NCBI GenBank assembly: GCA_002205965.3
Contig: NADL03000748.1
Location: 682,001-746,000 of the forward strand
DNA: 64,000 bases
Origin: Kappaphycus alvarezii
Lineage: Eukaryota; Rhodophyta; Florideophyceae; Gigartinales; Solieriaceae
Reading direction: 5' to 3'
Shown here: in pieces, positions 10,535 to 20,663 of the stretch
How the letters are laid out: each line of letters starts with the position of its first letter
Numbering within the stretch: position 1 is the stretch's first letter
Notes under the pieces: model-generated
The model's database searches: none
What the model was told of the DNA's origin: nothing
What the model saw: the letters and a program-made list of their open reading frames with translations, nothing else
Position numbers and translations under genes: made by a program

Positions 10535-12447
10535 ATGAGCGAAGAAGACACAATGAACGCCGCAGCCAGAACGTTTAATATGGTTGCTAAAAGAGCTTCT
10601 TGTCAACAAAATCATCGAATTTTTGTTTCAACGCTGTGTCGTACTTTTTATGACAGGAACGTCTGTTCGACTGAAGTAATTCCACGAAAATGTGCAGCAG
10701 ATATTATCGTCAAAGCGGGCAGCATTAACGGGCTGTGGTTAAAGGGAGATGGTCCAGCATCTCAGAAGAGTAGAGGGTTTGTCGGAGCAAAGATAATTTC
10801 CATTTGCCGGTTTTGCGAATTGAGGGGTTTAAATGCGCCCATTGAAACAGTTACTACTTTCCGTCGAAGGTTCATGTGCCCTTATCCCCCAATTCTCGAT
10901 CTCGTATGGTCAAAAAGTATTATCCGGCAAGGCTACCGCTTCGCACTCGAGGTGGCACCGAAAGAATGTTCCGCGCTCTTGCCAATCTAGATTTTTCCAA
11001 GAGCCGGTGAAGGAATATAACAAGGGGAACTGGCATAACAAGGCGTACTGAATTGTATAATGTTCCTTCAATTGTTCATTTCGTTTCATTCCCACTGGAC
11101 ATCATGCACTTAATGATGAATGTCACGAAAGACCTTATGGCTTCGTGGAAAGGGGAGGCAGCGTCTCTTGAATTGATTGAAGGAACGGCTGATTTTGTAC
11201 TCAAGAGCGAAGCTTGGAGTAGCATTGACGATGATATACGCAAGCTTGGTAACGGAACGTCTTATGCTAGTTTCGGGCGAAGGCCCGAGACTCTTCTAAA
11301 TATTCGTGTTGGAAGGCAGAGGAGTGCGGAATGTTCATCTCATACTATTTCACGATACTACTGCAAGGACACCTCCCCCAACGCTTTATGAAGGGTTTAA
11401 GACAATTGTCTGACCTCTTCGAGCTATGCATGCGTCCAACACTATTGCAACAGGATCTCTATTCTATTTCACGTCTTGCGCTTTCGTTTTTCCAACACTT
11501 CGGGAAGGACTACTTCCATTTCAGCATCCAGAGGCTACATATGTGCCAGTCTACCATTCATACCTTGCTGCATCTTTCGAAAATTATTGAGCGTTGTGGT
11601 CCTCCCGTTCTTTCCAGCCAGTTCTGGATGGATCGATACGTGGGTTTCATAAAGAATAGGTTAAATTCCACAGTGAGGTCGGCTGAGTCTTTAACGGAGA
11701 ATGCCAAACTTGTGGAAAGTTACAAGCTATTCTTCTGAGAGCCTTTCTCGCAGACTGACAGTGAAGGACACCCATCAGGTGGAGACGGTGGTGACTTGGC
11801 TGACGGACGAGGACCTATCCCTTTCTACAACCTCGTCGGTTACTCTCTCTAAATGGGGGAGATGTACGTCGCTGAAGGTTGAGGACTCTTCTCATCGAAT
11901 ACGTTTCGAAATGTAATGAAGGCATGAGAACAGTTGCGAAAATGCGGTGAAAGAAGATACAGTTGTGTCGCATGGGCGCATTCGAATGATGTGAGGAGAT
12001 TCAAGTGTCGAGATTGGTTCCAAGACATCTGGACGTGCCACAAAAACCAGGCAGGACTATTATATTTGCGCTGAATTCGATGCTGAAGAGCATATCAGAC
12101 AGGTTTACTACGGTCAGGTGTTGCTGTACATCGATTACAAATTTGACTTAAAGGGGAAATTCAAGACTCACCCCTTATACTTACGCGAGTGCATCGATCT
12201 ACTTGAAAAGGACCGCTTTGGGGAAGTCTACTCCATACACGCCGGCGACAGGGTATTCAGTCGGTGCAGAACTGTGGAGTGGGTTGGTACCATATTGCAT
12301 GGAATAGGCATTTTGGAGCGTCGTTTGCCTGGCGCCGGGACGAGAACATACTTCATCGATCCGCAGAGACGTGTGCATAACTTATTATCTACCCGAGAAT
12401 GCTCTCCAGATGGTGTGAATAGAATGTTTTCTGGAGTGAGTGCTTGA
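10535..12447 (+). pseudogene. Tnp2/Plavaka-type transposase, frameshifted
   Basis: Successive frames give one protein. First comes 10535-10990 (TEVIPRKCAADIIVKAGSIN, GLWLKGDGPASQKS). Next is 11053-11330, with the characteristic VSFPLDIMHLMMNVTKDLMA box, followed by SWKGE and FVLKSEAWSSIDDDIRKLGN. Then 11331-11738 carries MKGLRQLSDLFELCMRPTLL, SRLALSFFQHF, the SSQFWMDRYVGFIKNRLNST box and LTENAKLVESYKLFF. Last is a C-terminal piece 12118-12447 (YIDYKFDLKGKF). The PLDIMHL and FWMxRYVGxIKxRLN boxes are hallmarks of Tnp2-like transposases of CACTA relatives, including fungal Plavaka elements. At least two frameshifts, near 10990-11050 and 11300-11335, plus stops between 11738 and 12118 make it non-functional. 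The enzyme would act on the terminal repeats at 4809 and 13214. Confidence 0.8.
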
Positions 12448-13005
12448 TATTGATGAGGTTCAGTATCGTTATTATCTCGGTTTTTTGGGGGATTGTGACA
12501 ATCCAGTACGATGAATAGGATCGGAACTAATGCGATCAATTCGTAGTTGAAAGAGAAACGGCATTCTGAATCGAGGGATATGAGGGAGTGAGAGACTGGA
12601 TCCAGACGTTCACATATTGAGAAAAAAAGAAGAATTGAGTGGCACAGGGAAGGAGAAAGGCGCAACTGGCGGGGCCAAAAATCGATCGCTTGGCCGAAGG
12701 GAATGGGAACAAATGAGAGCTTTAGAATCCGATGAAGATGAAAGCGTTGAACGTAAAAACTGTGGATAGCGAAGAAAAGGGAGAGGGACATCGAGAACAG
12801 ATTGAAAGGGAACAGGAGCGAGCGACGTTGAGGGTATCCCATCAGCTGAGAGAGTACTGACAGTAATCTAGGGATCGGAAGAATAAATGTTTAGCTAATA
12901 GGCAGGCAAATGACAGCATTGACGTGTAGAATAAATGAAGCGTAACGTGTCACTGCCTGGTCGCGTGACTACCGCATGTCCTCTTTCAGAAAATTCATAT
13001 AATCA
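12448..13005. other. Purine-rich 3' region of the nested element
   Basis: Downstream of the transposase the + strand becomes rich in A and G. A 204-codon frame on the - strand (12228-12842) overlaps the transposase C terminus and reads as serine/leucine/phenylalanine-rich, which is what the complement of purine-rich DNA gives. I regard it as a shadow. Probably 3' untranslated and spacer sequence leading to the right subterminal repeats. Confidence 0.4.
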
Positions 13006-13174
13006 CTGCCACAGTGGCTCATGTGGAGCACACGTGGAGTGCTGTGGCTGTTTCTGGACAAGTAGTAGAAAATATGAGGACTACTGCGGCCGACCAGTGG
13101 ACTGCCCGTGCAACACAATAGTAGATTACCACTATTGATCCAACTGTTCTCCACATATTCTCCAGTTTTAGCTG
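13006..13174 (-). repeat. Right subterminal repeat cluster (inverted TGTGGA motifs)
   Basis: Contains TCCACA and TGTGGA motifs in both orientations, for example CATGTGGAGC, CACGTGGAGTG, TTCTCCACATATT and CTGTCCACACG. It mirrors the left cluster at 4849-5035. Confidence 0.55.
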
Positions 13175-13214
13175 TCCACACGTACTCCACAAGTAGCCGT
13201 ATTGTTTACCAGGG
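13175..13214 (-). repeat. Right terminal inverted repeat of the Plavaka-like element
   Basis: Reverse complement begins CCCTGGTAAACAATACGGCT and continues to TGTGGA. It matches the left repeat (4809-4848) at 33 of 40 positions. It is followed directly by AGC (13215-13217), the right copy of the target duplication. Confidence 0.85.
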
Positions 13215-13317
13215 AGCAACACATCGTTTCCCACATCTATTTTTCTTGAAAACCTAGATAACATGTCCTGTAACTTTTATTTTCCCCCTCACTTAGCTGC
13301 TCTTTTTTCACCTGATT

Positions 13318-14034
13318 TTACTCGCAAAGATCTTTTCTTTCTTGTACTGTCCAACTTTCCTTTACCCAGTCCTGAGACCGTAGCCATATCTTCATCGCTT
13401 TACCCGCATTGTTCTTGAGACTGCTTGATAAACTGTTTGTTTTGGAGTTTGGACGTTCCGAATCACATATGCCTTCGAGCTTGGGCTGCATTGCCAGGTA
13501 CTCGGCAGCATCTATAAATATGAACGGTGGTGCATGTTGAAAATTTCCACTGCTTTCCTTCCTCCCCGCCCTCTTTGTACACAATTCCATCACAAGATCA
13601 TTCAAATCTTCCTCTGTCGTTCTTGAAATCTTTTGGGCTCGTAATTTTTTCATTTCCACCAGTAAATGTTGGCATTCTCTCGCGAGCTGCCCCCACTTCG
13701 ATCGTAATGACTCGCCGGTGCGATTCATTCTAAACGTTTTTGTGCAAATAGACGCGATTCCCTCCCAAATGGTAGCCTCTTTCTGGGACGGACCTTTCAT
13801 CTATTATTGTACCTAGGCATTTGCTAAAGCTAAAGCCTCATCTGCACTGAAAGAATTTCCTCGTACCTTGCGGTTTTCACGTGGGGCGAGAGAGATTAGT
13901 TTCTTCGTCCCCTTCTTGTTGCGAGGAATAACTGCATCAACAGGAGTGTCATTTTTTCCCCAAGCTAAGCTGCGGACAAGAGACTGATTCTTGCTGCGTA
14001 GAGACATGTCCGAATACTGAAGCCATCCCTTCAT
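13318..14034 (-). pseudogene. Myb/SANT-like DNA-binding protein of the Harbinger element
   Basis: Two open pieces (14034-13813 and 13800-13318) are in the same phase, separated only by three stops within five codons. The N-terminal piece ends NSFSADEALALANA and the second starts MKGPSQKEATIWEGIA, followed by an RTGESLRSKWGQLARECQHL block. This is the Myb/SANT-like pattern of Harbinger accessory proteins: an acidic first helix with alternating A and L, then a G-x-x-Q-K-x-x-x-x-W box, then an R-T-x-x-S-L-R-S-K-W recognition helix. The stops fall in the loop just before the Q-K box. Such proteins bind the element ends and carry the HARBI1-type transposase into the nucleus. The ATG at 14034 gives a basic N-terminal tail ahead of the domain. 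Confidence 0.75.
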
Positions 14035-14230
14035 TTGGTGAAGAGTTCACGGCGTTCTCAATGGGAGAGGTGAATGAAAAGGCATATAGTTATCTGACAG
14101 TGTCTCGTTCGCTACTAGGCGAGAACCTCGATCGTCATTTGCCTGGGCTATGTCAAATGCTCGTCTGCTTTCGGAGTTGAACTCGGCATGATGCGTTGGG
14201 TGAAGCAGTTGAAGTCTTGGAGAGGCTGGA

Positions 14231-14318
14231 AAAGTATGGGGGAAGGGGAAAAAGTATGGGGAGAAGGTGGGAAAGTATGGGAGGAAGGTGGGAAAGTATG
14301 GGAGGAAGGTGGAAAAGT
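14231..14318 (+). repeat. Purine-rich minisatellite, period 20-21 bp
   Basis: Units beginning AAAGTATGGG start at 14231, 14251, 14272 and 14293, with a degenerate fifth at 14313. Spacing is 20, 21, 21 and 20 bp. The body of each unit is of the form GGAGGAAGGTGGG. It sits between the Myb-like gene and the presumed right end of the Harbinger element, on the strand opposite to coding, where it may be part of the 5' leader of the Myb-like gene. Confidence 0.85.
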
Positions 14319-14370
14319 GAGGAGGGAAATTTGGCTTCATATACTGGGAGAGCGATCCAATTTAGCGCCA

Positions 14371-15335
14371 TATTGGTCGAAAATATACAAGCTTGGTTTT
14401 CAATGGCTCTGGTGAAGTTGATTTTTAGTAAAAAGAATGAATCTGGCGGTGTATTCAGTGCTGGAAATGACACGCGACTTGAACCAAGAAATACACCACA
14501 TCAAGAATTACACACTGAGAAGATTTGATTTTTCCCGCTGGTAGACTTGGATAAGGGGCTAAGGTTTTTCACATTGTGTTTTTGGGCCAGGTAGTCACTT
14601 AGGGATTTACCCAGAATCTCCCCTAAATGTTTCTTTAACTATAAACTGTGGCTTATATGTCTTCCTGACTACATTAGGAATGTTTTCCTGCCAAAAAATT
14701 CTTTCTCTTGTTTGATAATTCTATATTTACTATGTTCTTACAGAAGAAGTCTCTCAAGAAAAATTAAAAATATACGTACTTCACATTCTGCCTTATCTTA
14801 GTTACACTCAAAACTGAAATTGTTGGTTTCCAACTAACATCAACAACTCACATCAACAATAACTTTGGAAGAAACTCCGAAAATATATATAGAGGCTTCT
14901 CTTTCCTTACTATATTATTAGGGCTGCTTTAATCCTCAAAACTATCAAAAATTATTACGACATGAAGGAATTATAAAAATTTTACGACAAAATAACTTAT
15001 TTTTCGGGAAATTGCTAAGTACGGTGTAATCGAAACAAAATTACTCAACCAAATTACTGTGGTGTTTACTACTGACAGTTTAAACGACCTTTTACTTTAA
15101 TTTAAGTAATTGAATCATGAATATACTTAGTACTCAAGGACATTTAGGGACGTTCCGTAGACTTTTGAAACACAAAAAATTGAAGAGTTGAAGCACAAGA
15201 CTTCTAGGCTCAGATATTTAGCACTGTACACCTAGCCGCGTCTATACTGCTCTCCATTTGCATGCCCTTTTTTCAACCTTTGTCGTTTCTAATCTCCACT
15301 TAGTATCTGCTGCTCTCCACTACAACTCGTCTTGA
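14371..15335. other. AT-rich stretch, nothing supported
   Basis: AT-rich sequence with dense stops in all frames. The only structure seen is mild pyrimidine enrichment near 15240-15340, leading into the coding-like patch at 15336. Confidence 0.5.
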
Positions 15336-15948
15336 TCTTTCCTCGATGCCCAAAAAACGGAGAGTGATCTGTCCGATAGTGCCAGCCTTGGCCCTAACGG
15401 TGATGTACCTTCTCAAAGAAAAAATAAGCACATAAATGAATTTGAGTTTTTTCTCAGCAGCTTTAGAGAAACCATTGTTATTGTACCGAAAGAAATTAAT
15501 TACTTATTTGGTGATTTTCCGTAATTAAGAATGGTTTCAGCAGTATGTAGAACAATTTCCAAAAGACATTGATATAGGTAGTTTCTTTGATACTGTTTTG
15601 TCAACTAAATACATAACCGAAGCCATGTCATTACTAAAGTGCCCTATAGTGTCCTTAAAGACAAATAAAAACTTCCCAAAACTAACATATATCGCTCAGA
15701 AGTACAGAAAATCTCCAAATTGTGAGAAACTAGGTAGAATAGATTGAAATTCGCAAAAAAGGCAAGAAAAATACTCTTACATTAAGAGGAACTTTGCGGA
15801 ATGGTTCATTCATATATTCCGTTTATTTCACATAATTTTCAGAGTATGCGAGATTTCAAAGCTGATTCCAATAAGATTGAACTCATTTACTTTCAAACCC
15901 GGATTCCGAGTACAAAATTTTATTTTTTTAATGCTCCAAACCCCTTAA
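15336..15948 (+). pseudogene. Fossil reading frame of unknown family
   Basis: Two abutting frames in AT-rich DNA read like protein although neither begins with a useful ATG. The first, 15336-15524, has 62 codons and contains ESDLSDSASLGPNGDVPSQ then NEFEFFLSSFRETIVIVPKE. The second, 15529-15948, has 140 codons with a single internal TGA at 15745 and contains EWFQQYVEQFPKDIDIGSFF and SLLKCPIVSLKTNKNFPKLT. In DNA of this composition stops are expected far more often. An alternative phase downstream of an AG at 15841 (SMRDFKADSNKIELIYFQ) could be a spliced exon. I do not recognise the protein. A decayed transposon gene or an old host gene are both possible. Confidence 0.4.
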
Positions 15949-16531
15949 CTGAAAGATTATGGGCACTTTATTCTTTGTAGATGGCTAAATAAGTTATGAA
16001 AGTAGTGCTATCGCGTCTACTTAGATTCCAGCCAATCTCAATAGGTAGATTAACTTTGATATTTAATTTTTCCGAAAGAGATATGATTTCGTGTAGCCCT
16101 TACATATTCACAAAAATAATTAGGCAGGAAAGCTTCTGGGTACAGTAAATTATTAACACATTAATAGTCTCACAGATGTTTTCCAACTTTACAATAAGTC
16201 AATTTTCACCGTTGAATAGGATAAAGCACTATTCAATAGTTTAAACTGAAGGATTTGAGTTCATTAAGATTATTTCTGCAAGTAATATACAGCCAAAAAT
16301 ATAAACCTCTATTATAGGTACCCAATTAAAGAAATCCGTAAAATTTATGCCAATAAATTCGTTAAAAAGTGGATAAAGGATAAATAACTACAATATATTT
16401 AAGTTTCAAATAGAAAAAATAAAAAATTTCCTGCAAAGTGTTATAATCAGAAATTTCAACTTAATTTGAGACACATGAAACAATGAGTTTCAAAGATATA
16501 CAGGAAAATATGAGAATGATATACTTGAAAA

Positions 16532-16798
16532 GCTACCCAAGAAAAGCTGCAGTATTTTTACTGCGTATTAACTGCAACGTTGAGGGGTTTTGCTTTACTG
16601 TGTAATGTGCTGCCGAGAGAACATGTGAAATTAGATGACCTGAACATAAATGCCCGAGGACCCTTTGGTTCCTTGCCCTTCTCTCTGAGCAGATGATATG
16701 TTAGCCTAGCCATAGATGGCTTTCAGAAATCTTATTTTATCTGGTTCTTAAGTACCCGTACCCACATTATCCGTTTAATCAAAAGATGTATTAACTAA
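16532..16798 (+). pseudogene. Fossil reading frame of unknown family
   Basis: 88 codons to a TAA at 16796 with one internal TGA at 16694-16696. It contains LQYFYCVLTATLRGFALLCN, then LPREHVKLDDLNINARGPFG and YVSLAIDGFQKSYFIWFLST. Composition is protein-like with balanced charged and hydrophobic residues. No family is recognised. The single TGA stands where an arginine codon (CGA) would be plausible. It may belong to the same decayed element as 15336-15948. Confidence 0.4.
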
Positions 16799-17870
16799 TC
16801 CTGTAGATCTTTGAAGAAGAGAAAGATGCTCCATTTATCATGTGTAAGTACTAAAAATCAACTAACAGTGCAGTATGTCATTACGTCATCACTGCTTTAT
16901 GCTCAATAAAAGCCAGAGTTCATTAGACTCTGTTTCTTGTTTTGTAGTAGTTCATTCATTTGGGACATTTTCATCCATAAAGAATTATTTGCAGCGCACT
17001 GTCTTTCTTCCCTTATGAAATATGCACGGAAGATAAAGATGACTGAGAATAAGTTACAATACTAATGTATTTTTTATTCATTATTTGCTTCCATAACATA
17101 AAGTGAATAACTAAGTTACACCTATGTAGTCATTCTAAAATAAAAACTTTTTTCCGAAGAACAAAAAAATACACATTATCATTTACTTTTAAGCTAATGC
17201 CATGAGCAGTTACAGGCTACCGTATTTCAATGACTTCACCGAGTATTTCGTAAATTTATGAGATCATTTATTAGTACTAAGTAAACATTTCTGATCATTT
17301 TGATATATTCTAGACTCAAGAGTTAAGTTCATCAGCGCGGAGATATAAAATGAAAAAATAACAAGTTCAAATTTACGAATAATATTAATTTTGTGTGAAA
17401 TAAGTAGAGACGCGTAATACAGATACATTTGTATTGGAAGTGTAGAATTGCTATTCTTTTCATCTGTTGCAGTGGTTTATTAAACCACCGTATAGTTATT
17501 TTCAGGGGAATCCACGAATCGTTTCAATTGCCGTGAGAACTGAATAATTTGTAATATGTATAGATGAGATCTCCACCAAAGAAACCCACTTTATAAGTGT
17601 ATTTGGTGCTAAATGTATCCCTGTTAGTACTATAAACTTAAAGAACTTAAAATTTCATATTCATCAATGATAAATCTTCCATTATATGCAAAATACAGTG
17701 AAAGTTACTAACTAATAAAAAAATAGGGTTGCGATCAGCACATTATCAGTAATCGCTCACAACCCGATGTGAAATACGATCGCATAGATATCTGCCGAAT
17801 CAAGGAACAATGTGACGTGTCCTCTGTATAGTAAATTTATTCTACTCGCATGTATTAGTTTCTCCAGCAG
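16799..17870. other. AT-rich stretch, nothing supported
   Basis: No frame or repeat of note; stops are dense in all frames. Confidence 0.5.
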
Positions 17871-18430
17871 CCCCCTGTGATTTCACAACATTTTTCCAAA
17901 CCAGTAGCTCTTCACGTTACCTCTACGGGGCATTTTGAGGCTTTACGGCGCATTTTTAAATCCTCTACCCTTTCGCAGAAATTTGACGGAGACTATTTCA
18001 TTCGGGAAAGTCTGGAAACACACACACAAACTTTCTTAGGTGATGAATTTAAACGGGGCTTAATCGATTAAAGAAGGAGTTTTGAGCGAAATTCAGAGTC
18101 TACTTGTTTCAGTGAAAATTGTTTCTACCAAAGAAATGACTTTTTCGGACATCAAGGCTTCAGCATAGATCAAAAAACTAAATGCTGCGTTGAGAAAGCT
18201 CAATTTAGTATTTGCGTCTGACTGTTTGGAAGGTTATTTCTCAACTTTAAATCCGCTTTTTCTGTATGACTTGAGTATTTTAAGCTCCTTTCTAGTCAAC
18301 GGATTCCAAGGGTTGCATTTTTGCCGACATGACACCGTCAATATATAAATTATTGAATCCGACTTGATCAGCAAAGATTTACGGGACATTTGCGATTTAT
18401 TGATTAGTGTAGTAACGTATATGCGCAATA
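17871..18430 (+). pseudogene. Fossil reading frame of unknown family
   Basis: A 64-codon open piece (17877-18071) contains HVTSTGHFEALRRIFKSSTL and ESLETHTQTFLGDEFKRGL. After a phase change it continues as EIQSLLVSVKIVSTKEMTFS and KKLNAALRKLNLVFASDCLE up to about 18340, with a short further piece (ISKDLRDICDLLISVVTYM). One stop interrupts the second phase. The hydrophobic and charged pattern is that of a folded protein. I cannot name it. Confidence 0.35.
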
Positions 18431-18819
18431 AATTGTGAAACAGCACGGTATAATAGGAATTGGTACGTCTTAAATTTGATCCTGACGATTACATGTAGAG
18501 GTAGAATTTATTTATCAGAAGCCAAAAATGAAACCTCTGTAGGTGAACAACTCGTTCTTTAACGATATTATAATGCGCAACTTGCCCCTTGTCAAACCGC
18601 AAGCGAAATTTTTTTTGCATTTTTATATATGACTCTTACTTTATTTCCGACAAAGTTTATCCGCTACCCGCATTTCTTTTAAGCCACACACTGATCCTAA
18701 ATATGTTAAGGTAATAGTTACACTGCAGCGTATGTCTCCCTGGAGTAGGCGAAGAAATTTTGTTATCAACTAGTCATAATACCCCTTTGTAGCCTACGTC
18801 AGCATAAAAGACAATATTA

Positions 18820-20663
18820 ATGAGGAATGGGACACGCTGGAACATAAAATATTTGAAAAGAAGCAAATAAATTACGTACTGTGGACACTTCATGCCGGGA
18901 GCGTCTGATTTGGGCAATAAGGGAACTACGAGCTGGGGGAAAATGTGCATATTACAGCTAGATGATTTTGAAAGCCTTCAAGACGACAAGATTTATATTA
19001 TGTTTAATGAAACGCGTTTGGATGCAAAAATAGAAAGAAATCAATTTTGCGGAGCTCAACATCGCATTAATAACTTAATGGAATTTTTGTGATAGAAACA
19101 TTTTCATAAGTACAGGTGAACCTCCCTTTTTGCTGCTCGATCTTTTATCTGAAGTGTATAAATATATACAGGATAAGAAATAGAATTTTAAATAAGCTCG
19201 CTAACTGTAAATAATAAGCCCCAATGTACTATGTTGTAATACATAATCCGTATTAGATAAAATAGAATTCTGTTACTCACTTTCGTTGCCATCTATGATA
19301 GCATACCTGCGAAAATACCGTCCAGTTTCAAATCTGGAACCCATTTTCAACCTTTAGAAGTTTGAAAGCAATCATTTTGCTTATTTAGATTTATATTTAC
19401 GCACGCTAGTTTCTAGAATCTATCAATTTCGTACGATAAGAATTTTCTCTATTCTTTAATCCATATTAGGTTAAAATCAAGTATTATACACCATATAGAA
19501 CCTCTCGATGTTTATATTGCAGTTCATTATGTACATATTTATGCTGTAATGATTTCCTCTGATCACATCGCTTTAGTTCCTGTTCCTGAGAAACGGTTCT
19601 CACGGTTGCATATTTATATACTCCGAAGCGTAAGATTGAAGAAAACCTGAAGCATCTCTAGGATAAGACATATATCATTGGCAAAAACGGAAAAAGTTGC
19701 ACTTGAATCTTCACCAAAAAAAGTTAATGCTCTTAAAAAAGTTAGCCCAACAATTTTTGGACCCGGTCAAATATCCAAGCTAGTTGGCTTCATGCTCCGA
19801 TATCGGACCAAATTTGAATGGTTTATCACGCAGCTTTAACGAGAGCTATTAAAAAACACCGCACGTGATTTTCATCTTGTTTTCACTCGAGAGGTTCAAA
19901 AGATTGTTGATTTGTTCCTCAATAAGGGGGAAAATGGGTGGGCGAGTAAATTTTGTGTGAAGGGAGAGCTAATTTTCTTCAGCCCGAGGTATTGTATCAT
20001 CGGATCCTTTCTTGATGTTGAACAAAGATTTATTCGGGATTTTATATACCGATATTATTTGCGCAGCAGTTTAATCAGAGGTGCGGCATTGGACCACTTC
20101 GGTTTGCTCACCCAAGGTGGATCGTTCTTGAGAGACTACGAAATACTTTTCATATTTCTTTCTCGATCATTGTGGGTGGAGGAAGTGATGGATTTGAGGA
20201 ATAATTGGTGATCAAAGACGGAGACTAGATGAAAATCAACATTTTCGTACACCCATAAACATATTTTGACTTTAACTACTTTACCAAGCAGAAGTGCTGC
20301 AATACGTGAATTTGTTTTCAAAATTGTGCCATCCGTGTACGTGTTGCACTATTGCGGGTCAGCACGAAAAATGTGCACCAAACCGTGTCCATTTTAAGCA
20401 AATATCGTAAATTCCATGACCAATATAGGAGCCGTATAAAACAACATAGAACATATGAAGACACCACTCCATAATAACATATGAAGACACCACTCCATAA
20501 TATCCGAATAGAGAGGTACATAGTTGGATCTTATCATTGGCTTAAAACACAGAAAAGGAAATTAAATATGAAGCACAATTTCGGGGATACAGATAAATGC
20601 CGCGATCGGTGGTACTACCTGAGCCAAAATTATTCGAGCCTGGTAACACATTTACTCCCATGA
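18820..20663 (+). other. Scattered coding-like patches in AT-rich DNA
   Basis: Short frames with protein-like composition occur at 18820-18890 (INEEWDTLEHKIFEKKQINY), 18892-19092 (LQLDDFESLQDDKIYIMF), 19860-20211 (VQKIVDLFLNKGENGWASKF) and 20481-20663. They are in different phases and separated by stop-rich DNA. They could be pieces of one eroded element that also includes 17871-18430. No motif identifies them. Confidence 0.25.
20450..20501 (+). repeat. Perfect 26-bp tandem duplication
   Basis: The 26 bases at 20450-20475 (beginning AACATATGAAGACACCACTC) are repeated exactly at 20476-20501. With no mismatch in otherwise eroded sequence, the duplication is probably recent and may reflect replication slippage. 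Confidence 0.95.

Larger units (their letters stand above)
4809..13214 (+). mobile_element. Plavaka/Tnp2-type (CACTA-related) DNA transposon nested in the Harbinger element
   Basis: The borders are read directly: 40-bp terminal inverted repeats (33 of 40 positions identical by eye) run inward from 4809 and from 13214, starting CCCT(A/G)GTAAACA. The trinucleotide AGC occurs immediately outside both ends (4806-4808 and 13215-13217), a 3-bp target duplication as in CACTA-type elements. Both ends carry clusters of a subterminal TGTGGA repeat. The interior encodes a Tnp2/Plavaka-like transposase on + (10535-12447), a divergent accessory frame on - (9391-10412) and a proline-rich frame on + (5185-6709). 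GC content is visibly higher than the surrounding desert. Assignment to Plavaka rather than another Tnp2-type clade is inference from the transposase motifs. The element is dead because the transposase is frameshifted. Confidence 0.75.
2961..14370 (+). mobile_element. PIF/Harbinger DNA transposon, split by a nested 8.4-kb element
   Basis: Two genes typical of PIF/Harbinger elements, a DDE transposase of the Plant_tran (HARBI1-like) type at 3160-4195 on + and a Myb/SANT-like protein at 13318-14034 on -, lie on either side of an inserted element (4809-13214). Without the insert the element is about 3.0 kb, a normal Harbinger size. Candidate ends are the short inverted motif TGGCG at 2961 and its complement CGCCA ending at 14370. 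They are flanked by TAA and TAT, close to the 3-bp TWA target usual for this superfamily. The terminal match is short and imperfect, so the outer borders are tentative while the gene identities are firm. Convergent gene order is as in other Harbinger elements. Confidence 0.6.

Noticed and set aside
12228-12842. 204-codon - strand ORF overlapping the transposase C terminus
   Set aside because: Its S/L/F-rich composition is what the complement of a purine-rich coding and spacer region produces. It overlaps a supported + strand gene.
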